From Fictibacillus arsenicus (GTDB taxonomy: Bacteria > Bacillota > Bacilli > Bacillales > Fictibacillaceae): 64,000 bases of DNA. The stretch lies in NCBI RefSeq assembly GCF_001642935.1, contig NZ_CP016761.1, positions 3,658,001 through 3,722,000 on the forward strand. The letters run 5' to 3'. Below, one piece after another: positions 8,502 through 15,931 of this stretch. The notes under the pieces were generated by a model. It worked only from the letters and a program-made list of their open reading frames with translations. It did no database searches and had not been told where the DNA came from. A program made the translations under genes and the position numbers. Each line of letters opens with the position of its first letter. The first letter of the stretch is position 1.

Positions 8502-8903
8502 CTATTTATACACATGAAGCAGAATTTCACTTTTCGCTACCTGTGGATAAGTTGGGCTTGAAACTCGTATATCGATTGTTACTGATTCTTTTTCTAAAGC
8601 TGAAATGGTTCCTTCGATGGTAACTGTCTCCCCAACAAAAACGGGTGCTTTAAATTTCATTTCATACGATTTTACCCAATAGCCTTTCTGCAGGTAAGGC
8701 TCTACGATATTTGATGTGATCGCCATGGAAAGCATGCCATGTATGATTTTAGCCGGAAATCCTTTTTCTTTTGCAGCACGATCTTCAAAATGAATCGGAT
8801 TAAAGTCTCCAGATACTTCTCCATATTTTCTTACCATTTGTTCTGTTACCTCTATATGGAAAGGTTTGAGTACGTCACCTGCTTTTATAGAATCAGCAAG
8901 CAT
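8502..8903 (-). CDS. MaoC-like (R)-specific enoyl-CoA hydratase
   Basis: This 133-residue hot-dog protein of the MaoC family has the hydratase motif: SGDFNPIHFEDRAAKEKGFPAKIIHGML, with catalytic Asp and His in DFNPIH. Such enzymes add water to trans-2-enoyl-CoA. It is the last gene of the bioY operon and starts 3 nt after the stop of another hot-dog gene. The two may form a hetero-hydratase. Its 3' end contains a perfect DnaA box (8542-8550), probably by chance of sequence or as part of the cluster. Confidence 0.88.
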   Translation of the reverse strand: MLADSIKAGDVLKPFHIEVTEQMVRKYGEVSGDFNPIHFEDRAAKEKGFPAKIIHGMLSMAITSNIVEPYLQKGYWVKSYEMKFKAPVFVGETVTIEGTISALEKESVTIDIRVSSPTYPQVAKSEILLHVYK

Positions 8904-8905
8904 TT

Positions 8906-9283
8906 TTACTCCGCCTCCTTTAGAAGAGTCGATTTTGATGAAAATACAATATGTTTATGCTCGTTTCTGCCAATAAGCTCCTGGTACAAAACGAGAAATT
9001 GACGTCTTCTTTCTACTGAAATCAAGGAAACGGTACATTGAAGTGTATCTCCGATCGAGATAGGATGTTCGTAATGAAACACTTGGTCTTTGTGAATAAA
9101 AGATTGCTCGTGAAACCACGGGACATTGATATATTGATAAAAAATCATCGGAAGAGCAGGCGGAACGTGCTGTGAAGCTTTTGTTGAGATGCTGGCCGCT
9201 TCATAGTAAGCATTAACAAGTTCTTCCGTTACCGTAATTAAAACTGGCAATGTTGTTGCCTCTTCCCACTGTTTAAAATTCAT
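8906..9283 (-). CDS. MaoC-type N-terminal hot-dog dehydratase subunit
   Basis: This 125-residue protein resembles the N-terminal half of MaoC-like dehydratases (FAS1_DH_region type): VTEELVNAYYEA, VPPALPMIFY, and HYEHPISIGDTLQCTV. The ATG at 9283, with GAAAGGTG nine bases upstream, is preferred to a GTG at 9295. It lacks the DFNPIH catalytic loop seen in the next gene, so it probably acts as a partner subunit, as in two-subunit enoyl hydratases. It is co-transcribed after the thiolase gene. Confidence 0.8.
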   Translation of the reverse strand: MNFKQWEEATTLPVLITVTEELVNAYYEAASISTKASQHVPPALPMIFYQYINVPWFHEQSFIHKDQVFHYEHPISIGDTLQCTVSLISVERRRQFLVLYQELIGRNEHKHIVFSSKSTLLKEAE

Positions 9284-9285
9284 AT

Positions 9286-10386
9286 CTATCCACACCTTTC
9301 GAAAAGTGTCGCAATCCCGAGCCCGCCGCCAATACCTAATGTGGCTATACCAAACCGGTCAACTGACGTCATTTCCCTTAGAAGTGAAGTCACTAAAATA
9401 GCTCCTGACGCACCATAAGGATGTCCGAATGCAATCGCACCACCGCCTTTGTTAAGCTTATCCCACGGTATATCAAGTTCTTGAGCGGACGCGACGACTT
9501 GGGACGCGAATGCCTCATTCAGCTCAAATACATCAATGTCGTTTATAGAAAGGTTCATTCGCTGTAATAGTGTGTTTACAGCTGGAACTGGTCCGATTCC
9601 TGGCAAGTTTGGATCGACACCTGCAGTCACAGCATCGATAAACTTTAATTTTGGAGCGAGCTGCAGCTCTTTCGCTTTTTCTTCACTCATTACGAGTACG
9701 ATAGATGCACCATCGTTTAAGCCACACGAATTTGCGGCTGTAACAGTTCCGTTGTCTTTAAATGCAGGTTTCGCTCTTTTAATAATTCTTTCCATAACAG
9801 ACAGCCTCTTGCTACCTTCGTCAATGGGAGGTACATCCTTATAGGCAACGAGTTCTTTTTTAAAGCGATTTTGTTCGATGGATGCAATCGTTCGCTTATA
9901 GCTTAAAAGCGCATATTCATCCTGAATGGCACGGGTTATGCTGTATCTTTCAGCCACGTTCTCAGCTCCAACACCCATATCAGGATCACCTATAGAATCG
10001 GGAGAAAATCGAGCTCTTCTTGGAAACGTTGATGTACTCACAGATTCAGTACCACCTGCTAAATATATGTCTCCTGCTCCAGATTGAACGAGACGACATG
10101 CGAGGTTCACCGCTTCAAGTCCAGAACCGCATTGACGATCAACTGTAAAACCAGGAACGGTAACCGGAAGACCTGCCGTTAAAGCAGATAAGCGCGCAAG
10201 GTTCCCGCCAGGACCAACTGTATTCCCTAAAATTACATCTGACACCATTTCTGGAGGAATGTTATTTTCTCGTAATATATCTTGGATGACAGCAGCCGCT
10301 AGTTTTTCCGCTCCAACATCTTTAAAGTAACCAGCCTTTTTTCCGATCACAGTCCGTTTGGCATCGATAATAACAGCTTTTCTCAT
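9286..10386 (-). CDS. yhfS: Thiolase (acetyl-CoA acetyltransferase, YhfS-like)
   Basis: This 366-residue thiolase has nucleophile Cys86 in VDRQCGSGLEA and His322 in AFGHPYGASGA. The second active-site cysteine, normally in a C-x-GGG-x-G block near the C-terminus, is replaced by Gly351 (ATLGIGGGLG). Thiolases use that residue for proton transfer, so activity may be altered. The gene overlaps the acyl-CoA ligase stop by ATGA. Order bioY, ligase, thiolase matches B. subtilis yhfU-yhfT-yhfS. The symbol is by context and similarity. Confidence 0.85.
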   Translation of the reverse strand: MRKAVIIDAKRTVIGKKAGYFKDVGAEKLAAAVIQDILRENNIPPEMVSDVILGNTVGPGGNLARLSALTAGLPVTVPGFTVDRQCGSGLEAVNLACRLVQSGAGDIYLAGGTESVSTSTFPRRARFSPDSIGDPDMGVGAENVAERYSITRAIQDEYALLSYKRTIASIEQNRFKKELVAYKDVPPIDEGSKRLSVMERIIKRAKPAFKDNGTVTAANSCGLNDGASIVLVMSEEKAKELQLAPKLKFIDAVTAGVDPNLPGIGPVPAVNTLLQRMNLSINDIDVFELNEAFASQVVASAQELDIPWDKLNKGGGAIAFGHPYGASGAILVTSLLREMTSVDRFGIATLGIGGGLGIATLFERCG

Positions 10387-11846
10387 GAACTGAAAACTCC
10401 TTGGCTATAAATCTCTTTTACCTTTGACCGTGCTATTTTTCCGCTCGACGTATAAGGAAATTCTTTTGTAAAAATGATGTGCTTAGGCACTTTAAATGTT
10501 GATAGATGTTTCCTGCAAAACCGATGGATATCACGAACTGTCAGGTCTTCTTTCTCATTTAAGATGATCGCGGCTGAAACCTTTTCTCCCCAATATGAAT
10601 CTGGCATCCCAAAAACGACTGCTTCTTCAATACCATCTAGTGAATGGAGTACATTTTCGATTTCTTCAGGATAAACGTTTTGTCCTCCCGAGATAATCAT
10701 GTTGTTGCTGCGACCAATAATGTACAGATCACCTTCTGCATCTAGCTTGGCCAGGTCTCCTACTGTCAGCCAGCCATCTCCGTCCCACACTTCTTTATTC
10801 GCATCAGGCCGGTTAAGATAATGTGAAAAAAGCATCTCACTTTTTACATAAAGAGTACCTATTTCACCTTTTTCCACTTCGTATCCATCTTTTCGAATGG
10901 AAAGTTCCACATTATGAAATGGACGTCCTACAGATGAAGGCTTTTGTATGGCAGCGCGATGATTGATAAAGCTTACAAAACTCAATTCAGACGCACCGTA
11001 AAACTCAAAAAGCTCTGTTTTAGGAAATAAAATATTAATCTTATCTTTAAGTCCGGGTTCCCATTTGGCTCCTGAGGATATAATTTTCTTTAGTCTTGGA
11101 GTGTCATGCTGATGATCCATTTCTTTAGTAAGTGCAGCAAGCATAGTAGGGACAGCATAAAGAGCTGAAAACTGGTCTGTTTCGATCTCTTTTAAAGTTT
11201 GGGCAGCTGAAAACTTTGGCAGCAGCTTGACCGTTCCGCCTAAATAAAGCGTGCTGATGGCTGCATATAAAAACAAAGAATGCACGAGTGGTCCAGGTAC
11301 AAGTACTGTGTTACTCTCTGTTAGTCCAAAATCTTTTTTACTGCACGCAAAGCTTTTTACCCAAGAACGATGGTTGCGTACAAAGCATTTAGGTACACCC
11401 GTTGAACCTGAAGTAAACCCCATATAAAACAAAGATTCGTCAGTCGAAGTACTACATGTTGATTCATGCATTGCGGATACCAGAATTAACTTTGCACCCT
11501 TATGATTAAATTTGTTCTGCAGGTTTTCTGTCGTTATTATCAGGTCAGGATGACTTTGGGAAAGCCTTTCGTTCAGTTCACATTCTTTCCATTTCAAATC
11601 GAGAGGAATGGAAATCCAGCCTGCAGAAATAGCTCCTAAGAAGTATTGTAGAAAATCAATTCCGTTGGGCAGATATAGTGCTGCTTTTCCTTGAGATTCA
11701 TTAAATGACTGATCCCTAAAAAAAGAAGCGATCTTTTTAACGTTTTTGTTCAACTCTTGATAGGAAACTCTTTCTTTTCCCATTTGAATCGCTGTTTTTT
11801 CGGGATTTAAAAGAGCACTTTTTTGGATTGTATCTGTGATAAGCAC
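10383..11846 (-). CDS. yhfT: AMP-dependent acyl-CoA ligase (YhfT-like)
   Basis: This 487-residue adenylate-forming enzyme has P-loop GFTSGSTGVPK, A5 motif EFYGASE, A7/A8 WLTVGDLAKLD and YIIGRSNNMIISGGQNVYP, and the C-terminal lysine in SSGKIAR. It should activate a carboxylic acid to its acyl-CoA. The start is GTG at 11846 after AGGAGGAATTCTT. It sits 40 nt behind bioY, as yhfT does behind yhfU in B. subtilis. Its substrate is unknown; a link to pimelate or other biotin precursors is suggested by the operon only. Confidence 0.87.
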   Translation of the reverse strand: MLITDTIQKSALLNPEKTAIQMGKERVSYQELNKNVKKIASFFRDQSFNESQGKAALYLPNGIDFLQYFLGAISAGWISIPLDLKWKECELNERLSQSHPDLIITTENLQNKFNHKGAKLILVSAMHESTCSTSTDESLFYMGFTSGSTGVPKCFVRNHRSWVKSFACSKKDFGLTESNTVLVPGPLVHSLFLYAAISTLYLGGTVKLLPKFSAAQTLKEIETDQFSALYAVPTMLAALTKEMDHQHDTPRLKKIISSGAKWEPGLKDKINILFPKTELFEFYGASELSFVSFINHRAAIQKPSSVGRPFHNVELSIRKDGYEVEKGEIGTLYVKSEMLFSHYLNRPDANKEVWDGDGWLTVGDLAKLDAEGDLYIIGRSNNMIISGGQNVYPEEIENVLHSLDGIEEAVVFGMPDSYWGEKVSAAIILNEKEDLTVRDIHRFCRKHLSTFKVPKHIIFTKEFPYTSSGKIARSKVKEIYSQGVFSS

Positions 11847-11886
11847 AAGAATTCCTCCTATAGAAAAAGACTGCCCGGAGGCAATC

Positions 11887-12459
11887 TTATTGGCTGATCG
11901 TTCTATTTTGAGTAAGAGCGGTCTGGTTTTTAAATAATCTTTGTCTTATTTTAACACCAAGTGTTGCTGCAATAACAGCTTTTATCAAATCGCCCGGCAA
12001 GTATGCTAATCCTGAAACTGCCGCTGTCCCCAGGCTGATGTCCATTACAAAAGCAACAACTGGAATACCGCAAAGGTAAACAAAAACGATACCTGCAACG
12101 AAATTGTATAAAAAGACTTTCCACACTTGAAGTGGCTGTCTTGCTTTTTCAATTAATAATCCGATTAGGAAAGCTGACAATGGCCAGCTAAGTATATAAC
12201 CCGCACTCGGTCCTACAAAAACACCTGCACCGCCTCGTCCACCAGCTAATCCTGGTACACCGGCTGCGATCACTAATAAGAATACAATCATACTCATTCC
12301 GCCTAGTCTAGCACCAAGTACCACACCTGCAAGCATAACACCAAGAGTTTGTGCAGTAATCGGCACTGGCGTAAATGGTAATACGATTGGCGGCAGGAAC
12401 CCTAATACAATCATGATTGCTGCAAATAAAGCTACATACGTCATCTCTTTTGTTTTCAT
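11887..12459 (-). CDS. bioY: BioY biotin transporter S component (YhfU-like)
   Basis: This 190-residue BioY protein has about six membrane helices and the family motifs PFTPVPITAQTLGVMLAG, GLAGGRGGAGVFVGPSAGYILSWP and LPGDLIKA. BioY is the substrate-binding part of energy-coupling-factor biotin uptake. It leads the operon and has a BirA-type operator over its promoter, so it is probably repressed when biotin is plentiful. Start ATG 12459 follows GAGGTG. No EcfA/EcfT genes are in the window; shared modules encoded elsewhere would be used. Confidence 0.93.
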   Translation of the reverse strand: MKTKEMTYVALFAAIMIVLGFLPPIVLPFTPVPITAQTLGVMLAGVVLGARLGGMSMIVFLLVIAAGVPGLAGGRGGAGVFVGPSAGYILSWPLSAFLIGLLIEKARQPLQVWKVFLYNFVAGIVFVYLCGIPVVAFVMDISLGTAAVSGLAYLPGDLIKAVIAATLGVKIRQRLFKNQTALTQNRTISQ

Positions 12460-12482
12460 GTATAAAACACCTCGTTGTTTTT

Positions 12483-12527
12483 ATGTTAACTAATATATAT
12501 TTTAAGTTAACATTAAAAGCGCTTCAA
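12483..12527 (-). promoter_or_regulatory. bioY promoter with BirA-type operator
   Basis: ATGTTAAC (12483-12490) and GTTAACAT (12506-12513) form a perfect 8-bp inverted repeat with a 15-nt spacer, matching the layout of BirA operators in Bacillus. On the minus strand, TTGAAG (12527-12522) and TAAAAT (12504-12499) are spaced 17 nt and fit a sigma-A promoter. The operator covers the -10 box. B. subtilis yhfUTS is known to be BirA-regulated, which supports the call. Confidence 0.85.
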
Positions 12528-12649
12528 TGGCAATAATTTATTGTTTTCGCTATAATTGCTTAACAAATAGAAGTTTTTCATAAATAAAAGGTAAATTTAT
12601 AACAATTATGGTAAAATAGGACAAACAAGATGAAGTTGGAGGAAAAGGC

Positions 12650-12829
12650 ATGGAATTTAAAATCGGTGATATCATTGAAACGTTTGACGGATTAAAAGGA
12701 GAAATTACATCTTTATTAACCAACACCGCTGTTGTGGACTTTTCCGTAACAGAAAACTACGAAGAACATTTTGAAGATGCAAAACAAGTAGTCCGATTAA
12801 ACGATATTAGACAAGTAGTGAATAACTAA
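12650..12829 (+). CDS. Small DUF2187-like protein (YkvS type)
   Basis: A 59-residue protein with AAGTTGGAGGAAAAGGC upstream of ATG 12650. The sequence begins MEFKIGDIIETFDGLKGEI and resembles the KOW-like beta-barrel fold of DUF2187/YkvS proteins. It is diverged from bioY and ends at its own terminator. Function is unknown. Confidence 0.7.
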   Translation: MEFKIGDIIETFDGLKGEITSLLTNTAVVDFSVTENYEEHFEDAKQVVRLNDIRQVVNN

Positions 12830-12840
12830 ATATTATACAC

Positions 12841-12882
12841 AAAAAACAGCCTGCTGAATTGAATGAAATGGGCTGTTTTTAT
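12841..12882 (+). terminator. Rho-independent terminator
   Basis: AAAAACAGCC pairs with GGCTGTTTTT, followed by a T-rich stretch, just after the small DUF2187-like gene. Confidence 0.8.
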
Positions 12883-12948
12883 TTATGTTTTTTTTAAAAT
12901 GACGATAGAAAGGAAGTAAAAATATTAAGAGGAAATTAGGGATTACTA

Positions 12949-13626
12949 ATGTTTTTTTCAAAATTATTTTCAAAAAAGAAAAAGCCCGTTCAAACTTCCC
13001 CAGTCAAAACAAAATACAACAAAGCCAACGAACAAATATCAGTTCGCAAGGGAGAACTGGGAGAATACAAAATTACGATCCAATTATCACAGTTTTCAAA
13101 AGAATATAGGGTTCTAAATGACATACTATTACCAAATCCAAAAGCAAAGTCCGGATACTCACAGATTGATCATGTTATCCTTTCCCCTTATGGGATCTTT
13201 GTTATTGAAACAAAAAATTTTCAAGGTACCATCTATGGATCACCAGCATACAAACAATGGCTTATTAATGGAAAGTTTAAATTTATGAATCCCTTTGTTC
13301 AAAATTATGGACATATCGCATGTATAAAAACGTTTGTTGGTCCAAAGTTTAAAGATGCTTTCGTATCAATTGTTTCCTTTACGAAGAGGTGTACCTTTAA
13401 GACAGATTTATCTTATAGAAAAATACAGTCTTCAGAATTAATCATATATGATGTAGAGCTAACAGAAACGATTAAAAGAAAAGAAGCAGTGATTAAATTA
13501 ACAAATCCTATGCCTTTACTGTCAAATGCGGATATTGATGAATGTTATAGGCTTATTACACAGGCAAATATATTTGAAGAAGAAATTAGGAAATTACATA
13601 TTGATACTTTGAAAAGTAAAAGCTAA
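12949..13626 (+). CDS. NERD domain protein
   Basis: This 225-residue protein has a NERD (nuclease-related) domain at about residues 35-150: GELGEYKITIQL, SQIDHVILSPYGIFVIETKNFQGTIYG and MNPFVQN. The D...E-T-K pattern resembles the endonuclease-like core of this family. A lysine-rich N-terminus precedes it. No other domain is visible. NERD proteins occur in DNA processing and some defence genes, but this one stands alone. Its ribosome site (GAGGAAATTAGGG) is weak to moderate. Confidence 0.85.
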   Translation: MFFSKLFSKKKKPVQTSPVKTKYNKANEQISVRKGELGEYKITIQLSQFSKEYRVLNDILLPNPKAKSGYSQIDHVILSPYGIFVIETKNFQGTIYGSPAYKQWLINGKFKFMNPFVQNYGHIACIKTFVGPKFKDAFVSIVSFTKRCTFKTDLSYRKIQSSELIIYDVELTETIKRKEAVIKLTNPMPLLSNADIDECYRLITQANIFEEEIRKLHIDTLKSKS

Positions 13627-13634
13627 ACCTACAA

Positions 13635-13671
13635 AAAATTCCCCAATTCATCAAAGAATGGGGAATTTGTT
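13635..13671. terminator. Bidirectional terminator
   Basis: AAATTCCCCAATTC pairs with GAATGGGGAATTT, with A- and T-rich flanks on both sides. It separates the convergent NERD and YtxH-type genes. Confidence 0.8.
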
Positions 13672-13683
13672 TAAATCCTAGAC

Positions 13684-14280
13684 TTAATATTTGCTCGATT
13701 TATTCGTACCTGAGGAAACAGGATCATCTGCGTTTTTTGATGGAAAGCCTGTATTGTAGTTGCTCAAGCTTTCGTTTTGTGATGATTTGCTTGTCTCTAA
13801 TGGATTTTCCGTTATTTCCGTCCCGGCATCTTTAAGCTTTGAAGTAATATTATTAAGGTCCCCTCTAGCTTCTTTTGTTGTGGCGAATACATCATTCGAT
13901 ATTTCTTTTAATGTGTTGATGTTTCCAAATACATCATTATTCAAGCGCTGATACAATTCTTGAGCATCGGTAATCGCTTCCTTCAGTGTGTTAGAAGCCG
14001 TTTTGAATTGGCTGATCATCTGATCTTTAACCTCACCTGGATTTTGTTTGACCTCTGTTATCATTTTGCTTGATGAATCTTTCAAGCCCACCGCTGTATT
14101 CTTTACTTTTGTTCTTGTATTGTAATCAATCAATGCCAAAGCTCCGCCAACTAGCCCGCCAATTACTATACCTTTTAGAAGCTTGCTGTTTTGTCCGTTT
14201 TCGTATAAACCATTTTGTGTAGCGTCATTTTGATAAAATTCATCTTGATAGATATCTCCTGAATTAAAATTTTGTGCCAT
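13684..14280 (-). CDS. YtxH-like general stress protein
   Basis: A 198-residue protein. A hydrophobic segment at about residues 33-50 (GIVIGGLVGGALALI) is followed by a long polar helical region with repeated TEVKQ, TLKEAIT and LKD motifs, typical of YtxH-family proteins. A GGAGGAAATAAC ribosome site precedes ATG 14280. On the minus strand, GTTTAT (14347-14342) and GGGAAA (14328-14323) are 13 nt apart, a fair match to a sigma-B promoter. Sigma-B control is an inference. The function of the family is unclear. Confidence 0.75.
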   Translation of the reverse strand: MAQNFNSGDIYQDEFYQNDATQNGLYENGQNSKLLKGIVIGGLVGGALALIDYNTRTKVKNTAVGLKDSSSKMITEVKQNPGEVKDQMISQFKTASNTLKEAITDAQELYQRLNNDVFGNINTLKEISNDVFATTKEARGDLNNITSKLKDAGTEITENPLETSKSSQNESLSNYNTGFPSKNADDPVSSGTNKSSKY

Positions 14281-14486
14281 GTTATTTCCTCCTCTAAAGT
14301 TATAGTCTCTTGTAACTACGGATTTCCCTTTTATACGATTGATAAACGTCGCAATGCGCCGGTAAATAATGACTGTGTTAAGATTTCTTGCAAAATCTAG
14401 TTCATTCCAATGAAACTATATCTACATAAAAAGTTCTATTTTTTCGCATACTAGAGGGAAATCAAGCAAGAAGGAGGTTTATTAAA

Positions 14487-14627
14487 ATGGGAAAAGACAG
14501 ACAGGAGAAAAAGCTTAGAGAATCAGGCCGCGTTGAGTCAGACCGAGATCAAAGCTTGAAGTATTCAGGTGCAGCAAAAATGGAAAGCCCTGATGAGGCA
14601 CGTGCTCGTAATCATCAAGATCAATAA
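14487..14627 (+). CDS. Small highly charged conserved protein
   Basis: A 46-residue protein (starting MGKDRQEKKLRESGRVESD) with AGAAGGAGGTTTATTAAA upstream of ATG 14487. It is almost entirely charged and polar with no cysteine. It looks like the short spore or stress proteins of Bacillaceae, but I cannot name its family. It ends at a strong terminator, which supports it being a real gene. Confidence 0.7.
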   Translation: MGKDRQEKKLRESGRVESDRDQSLKYSGAAKMESPDEARARNHQDQ

Positions 14628-14631
14628 ACAG

Positions 14632-14673
14632 CAAAAACACTTGGGAATCCTTCAAAGTCCCAAGTGTTTTTAT
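14632..14673. terminator. Strong bidirectional terminator
   Basis: AAAAACACTTGGGA pairs with TCCCAAGTGTTTTT around an 11-nt loop. It serves the small charged gene on the plus strand and the DUF1648 gene on the minus strand. Confidence 0.88.
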
Positions 14674-15170
14674 TTTAGTTTAATCGATCTCACTATAAAA
14701 AATGCAATTGATGCGGTTATCGTAATAATAAAAATCGGCAGGATCCACAAACCTAAACCGTCATTTTCCCCTTTTGCAACTTCAGTACTTACCCAGCTCA
14801 TATAAACGAAGAAAAAGAGAATTTCATTTTTTATAACATTAAGCATCAGCCGTGAATTTTTATATTGTCTTTCTGCATTCTCTTTGGTTATAAAAAGGTA
14901 GTTATACACATGAGGAAATTTTTCAAGGACCGTTAGTAGCACCCACATTATTGAACCTATCACGAGTAAGATCCAAAGATTAACTTTACTTCCCCAGCCA
15001 TCTGGTTCTCCTGCTCCGTTAAAATGGATCGGAACCGTTCCAGGTATCGAACTCCACTGCATGATTAAGTTTGCGGCACCCGCAATAAACAAAATAATAG
15101 ACACGATGTCTAAAATATTCTCAAGAAAAGTTCTTGGGATTTTTAATTTGGGGCGATTTTCGTAAAACAT
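14670..15170 (-). CDS. DUF1648 membrane protein
   Basis: This 166-residue protein has four membrane helices and the DUF1648 motif SIPGTVPIHFNGAGEPDGWGSK (residues about 41-62) between helices 1 and 2. DUF1648 proteins include SdpI-like immunity proteins. The second half is not clearly SdpI-like. Start at ATG 15170 after a GGAGATGGATGC region. It is a single gene with its own terminator. Confidence 0.85.
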   Translation of the reverse strand: MFYENRPKLKIPRTFLENILDIVSIILFIAGAANLIMQWSSIPGTVPIHFNGAGEPDGWGSKVNLWILLVIGSIMWVLLTVLEKFPHVYNYLFITKENAERQYKNSRLMLNVIKNEILFFFVYMSWVSTEVAKGENDGLGLWILPIFIITITASIAFFIVRSIKLK

Positions 15171-15239
15171 GCATCCATCTCCTCTTTATCATTTATACGG
15201 TTTCTTCCAATTGAAGTTTCATTTAACTGGTTATAAACA

Positions 15240-15272
15240 AAAAAATAGCTGCCTATCGCGGCAGCTGATCAG
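15240..15272 (-). terminator. Rho-independent terminator
   Basis: On the minus strand, AGCTGCC pairs with GGCAGCT around GCGATA and is followed by a T-run. It lies just after the interrupted gene at 15281-15796. Confidence 0.8.
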
Positions 15273-15280
15273 TGTACAAT

Positions 15281-15796
15281 TTATTCTTTGCTTATGATCC
15301 CGTCATCAAAAGAGATATTTTGGAACTGTGATTGACCAAACTTTTTGTACATAATTCTGACTGTCTTTATATCGCTATCCCACTCATAATCGTTCGGTTC
15401 AACTCGTAATACTAAAGAAAAATAATCATCTGGTTTAAATCCCTTTACAGGAAGAAGTGTGTCATTAATCCCTTCTTTTATTGCATCTTCCTCATAATAT
15501 GCTCCGAAATCCGCCTTACTTATAAATGGTTTAATCCCCATTGGATCATCAACTTTTGCTACGATTGTTCCATCACTTTTAATAAATTCAACCTTTTCAA
15601 GCTCAGGAGTACCCATGCCTTCCCACCGAAAATGATAGCTTAAGTAAACCGCTTTTCCTTCTTTAAGAGTTTACTTTCCGATTGTGACATGGCTATACTT
15701 CTCAAACTCACCCTCCTTACTAAAGTAACGAAATGCCAATAGAGTACTGATAACAAATACAAATACAACGATCCACATGATAAGAGTTTTTTTCAT
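15281..15796 (-). pseudogene. Interrupted secreted/anchored protein gene (in-frame TAA)
   Basis: An ATG at 15796, after AAAGGAAAGTTGAT, opens a frame with an N-terminal membrane or signal segment (MKKTLIMWIVVFVFVIS). After residue 41 (VTIGK) a TAA at 15673-15671 interrupts it. The same frame then continues for about 129 codons to 15281 with a folded-looking domain (LKEGKAVYLSYHFRWEG, VEFIKSDGTIVAKVDDP). A single C-to-T change of a CAA codon would explain this. A shorter ORF of 111 residues from an ATG at 15616 could still be translated but would lack the N-terminal anchor. Confidence 0.75.
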
Positions 15797-15888
15797 ATCA
15801 ACTTTCCTTTTGTTGTTTTTCTGTTTTATATTCAGTTAACCTTTCGATAATTCCTTTATGATAACTTTTAGGAAGCAGCGAACAGCTC

Positions 15889-15925
15889 ATAAAAAAAAGA
15901 TGGCTCATCTAAAAGCCATCTTCCT
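15889..15925 (-). terminator. Rho-independent terminator
   Basis: On the minus strand, AAGATGGC pairs with GCCATCTT, followed by an eight-base T-run. It follows the CMD-family gene. Confidence 0.85.
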
Positions 15926-15931
15926 CACCGT

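Larger units (their letters stand above)
7706..8550. promoter_or_regulatory. Cluster of perfect DnaA boxes
   Basis: The exact 9-mer TTATCCACA occurs at 7714-7722 (+), 7819-7827 (-), 8487-8495 (-) and 8542-8550 (-). A one-mismatch copy is at 8469-8477. Four perfect copies in under 900 bp is far above chance, since about 0.5 is expected in 64 kb on both strands with equal base use. The octamer TTATTGAG also occurs at 7706-7713 (touching the first box), 7770-7777 (inverted) and 7796-7803. The region 7558-7909 holds no gene. It may be a DnaA-binding cluster that controls the adjacent genes or titrates DnaA. Confidence 0.6.

Noticed and set aside
12949-13626. NERD gene as part of a defence island
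   Set aside because: Its neighbours are a DUF2187-like gene and a YtxH-type stress gene. No other defence gene is nearby.
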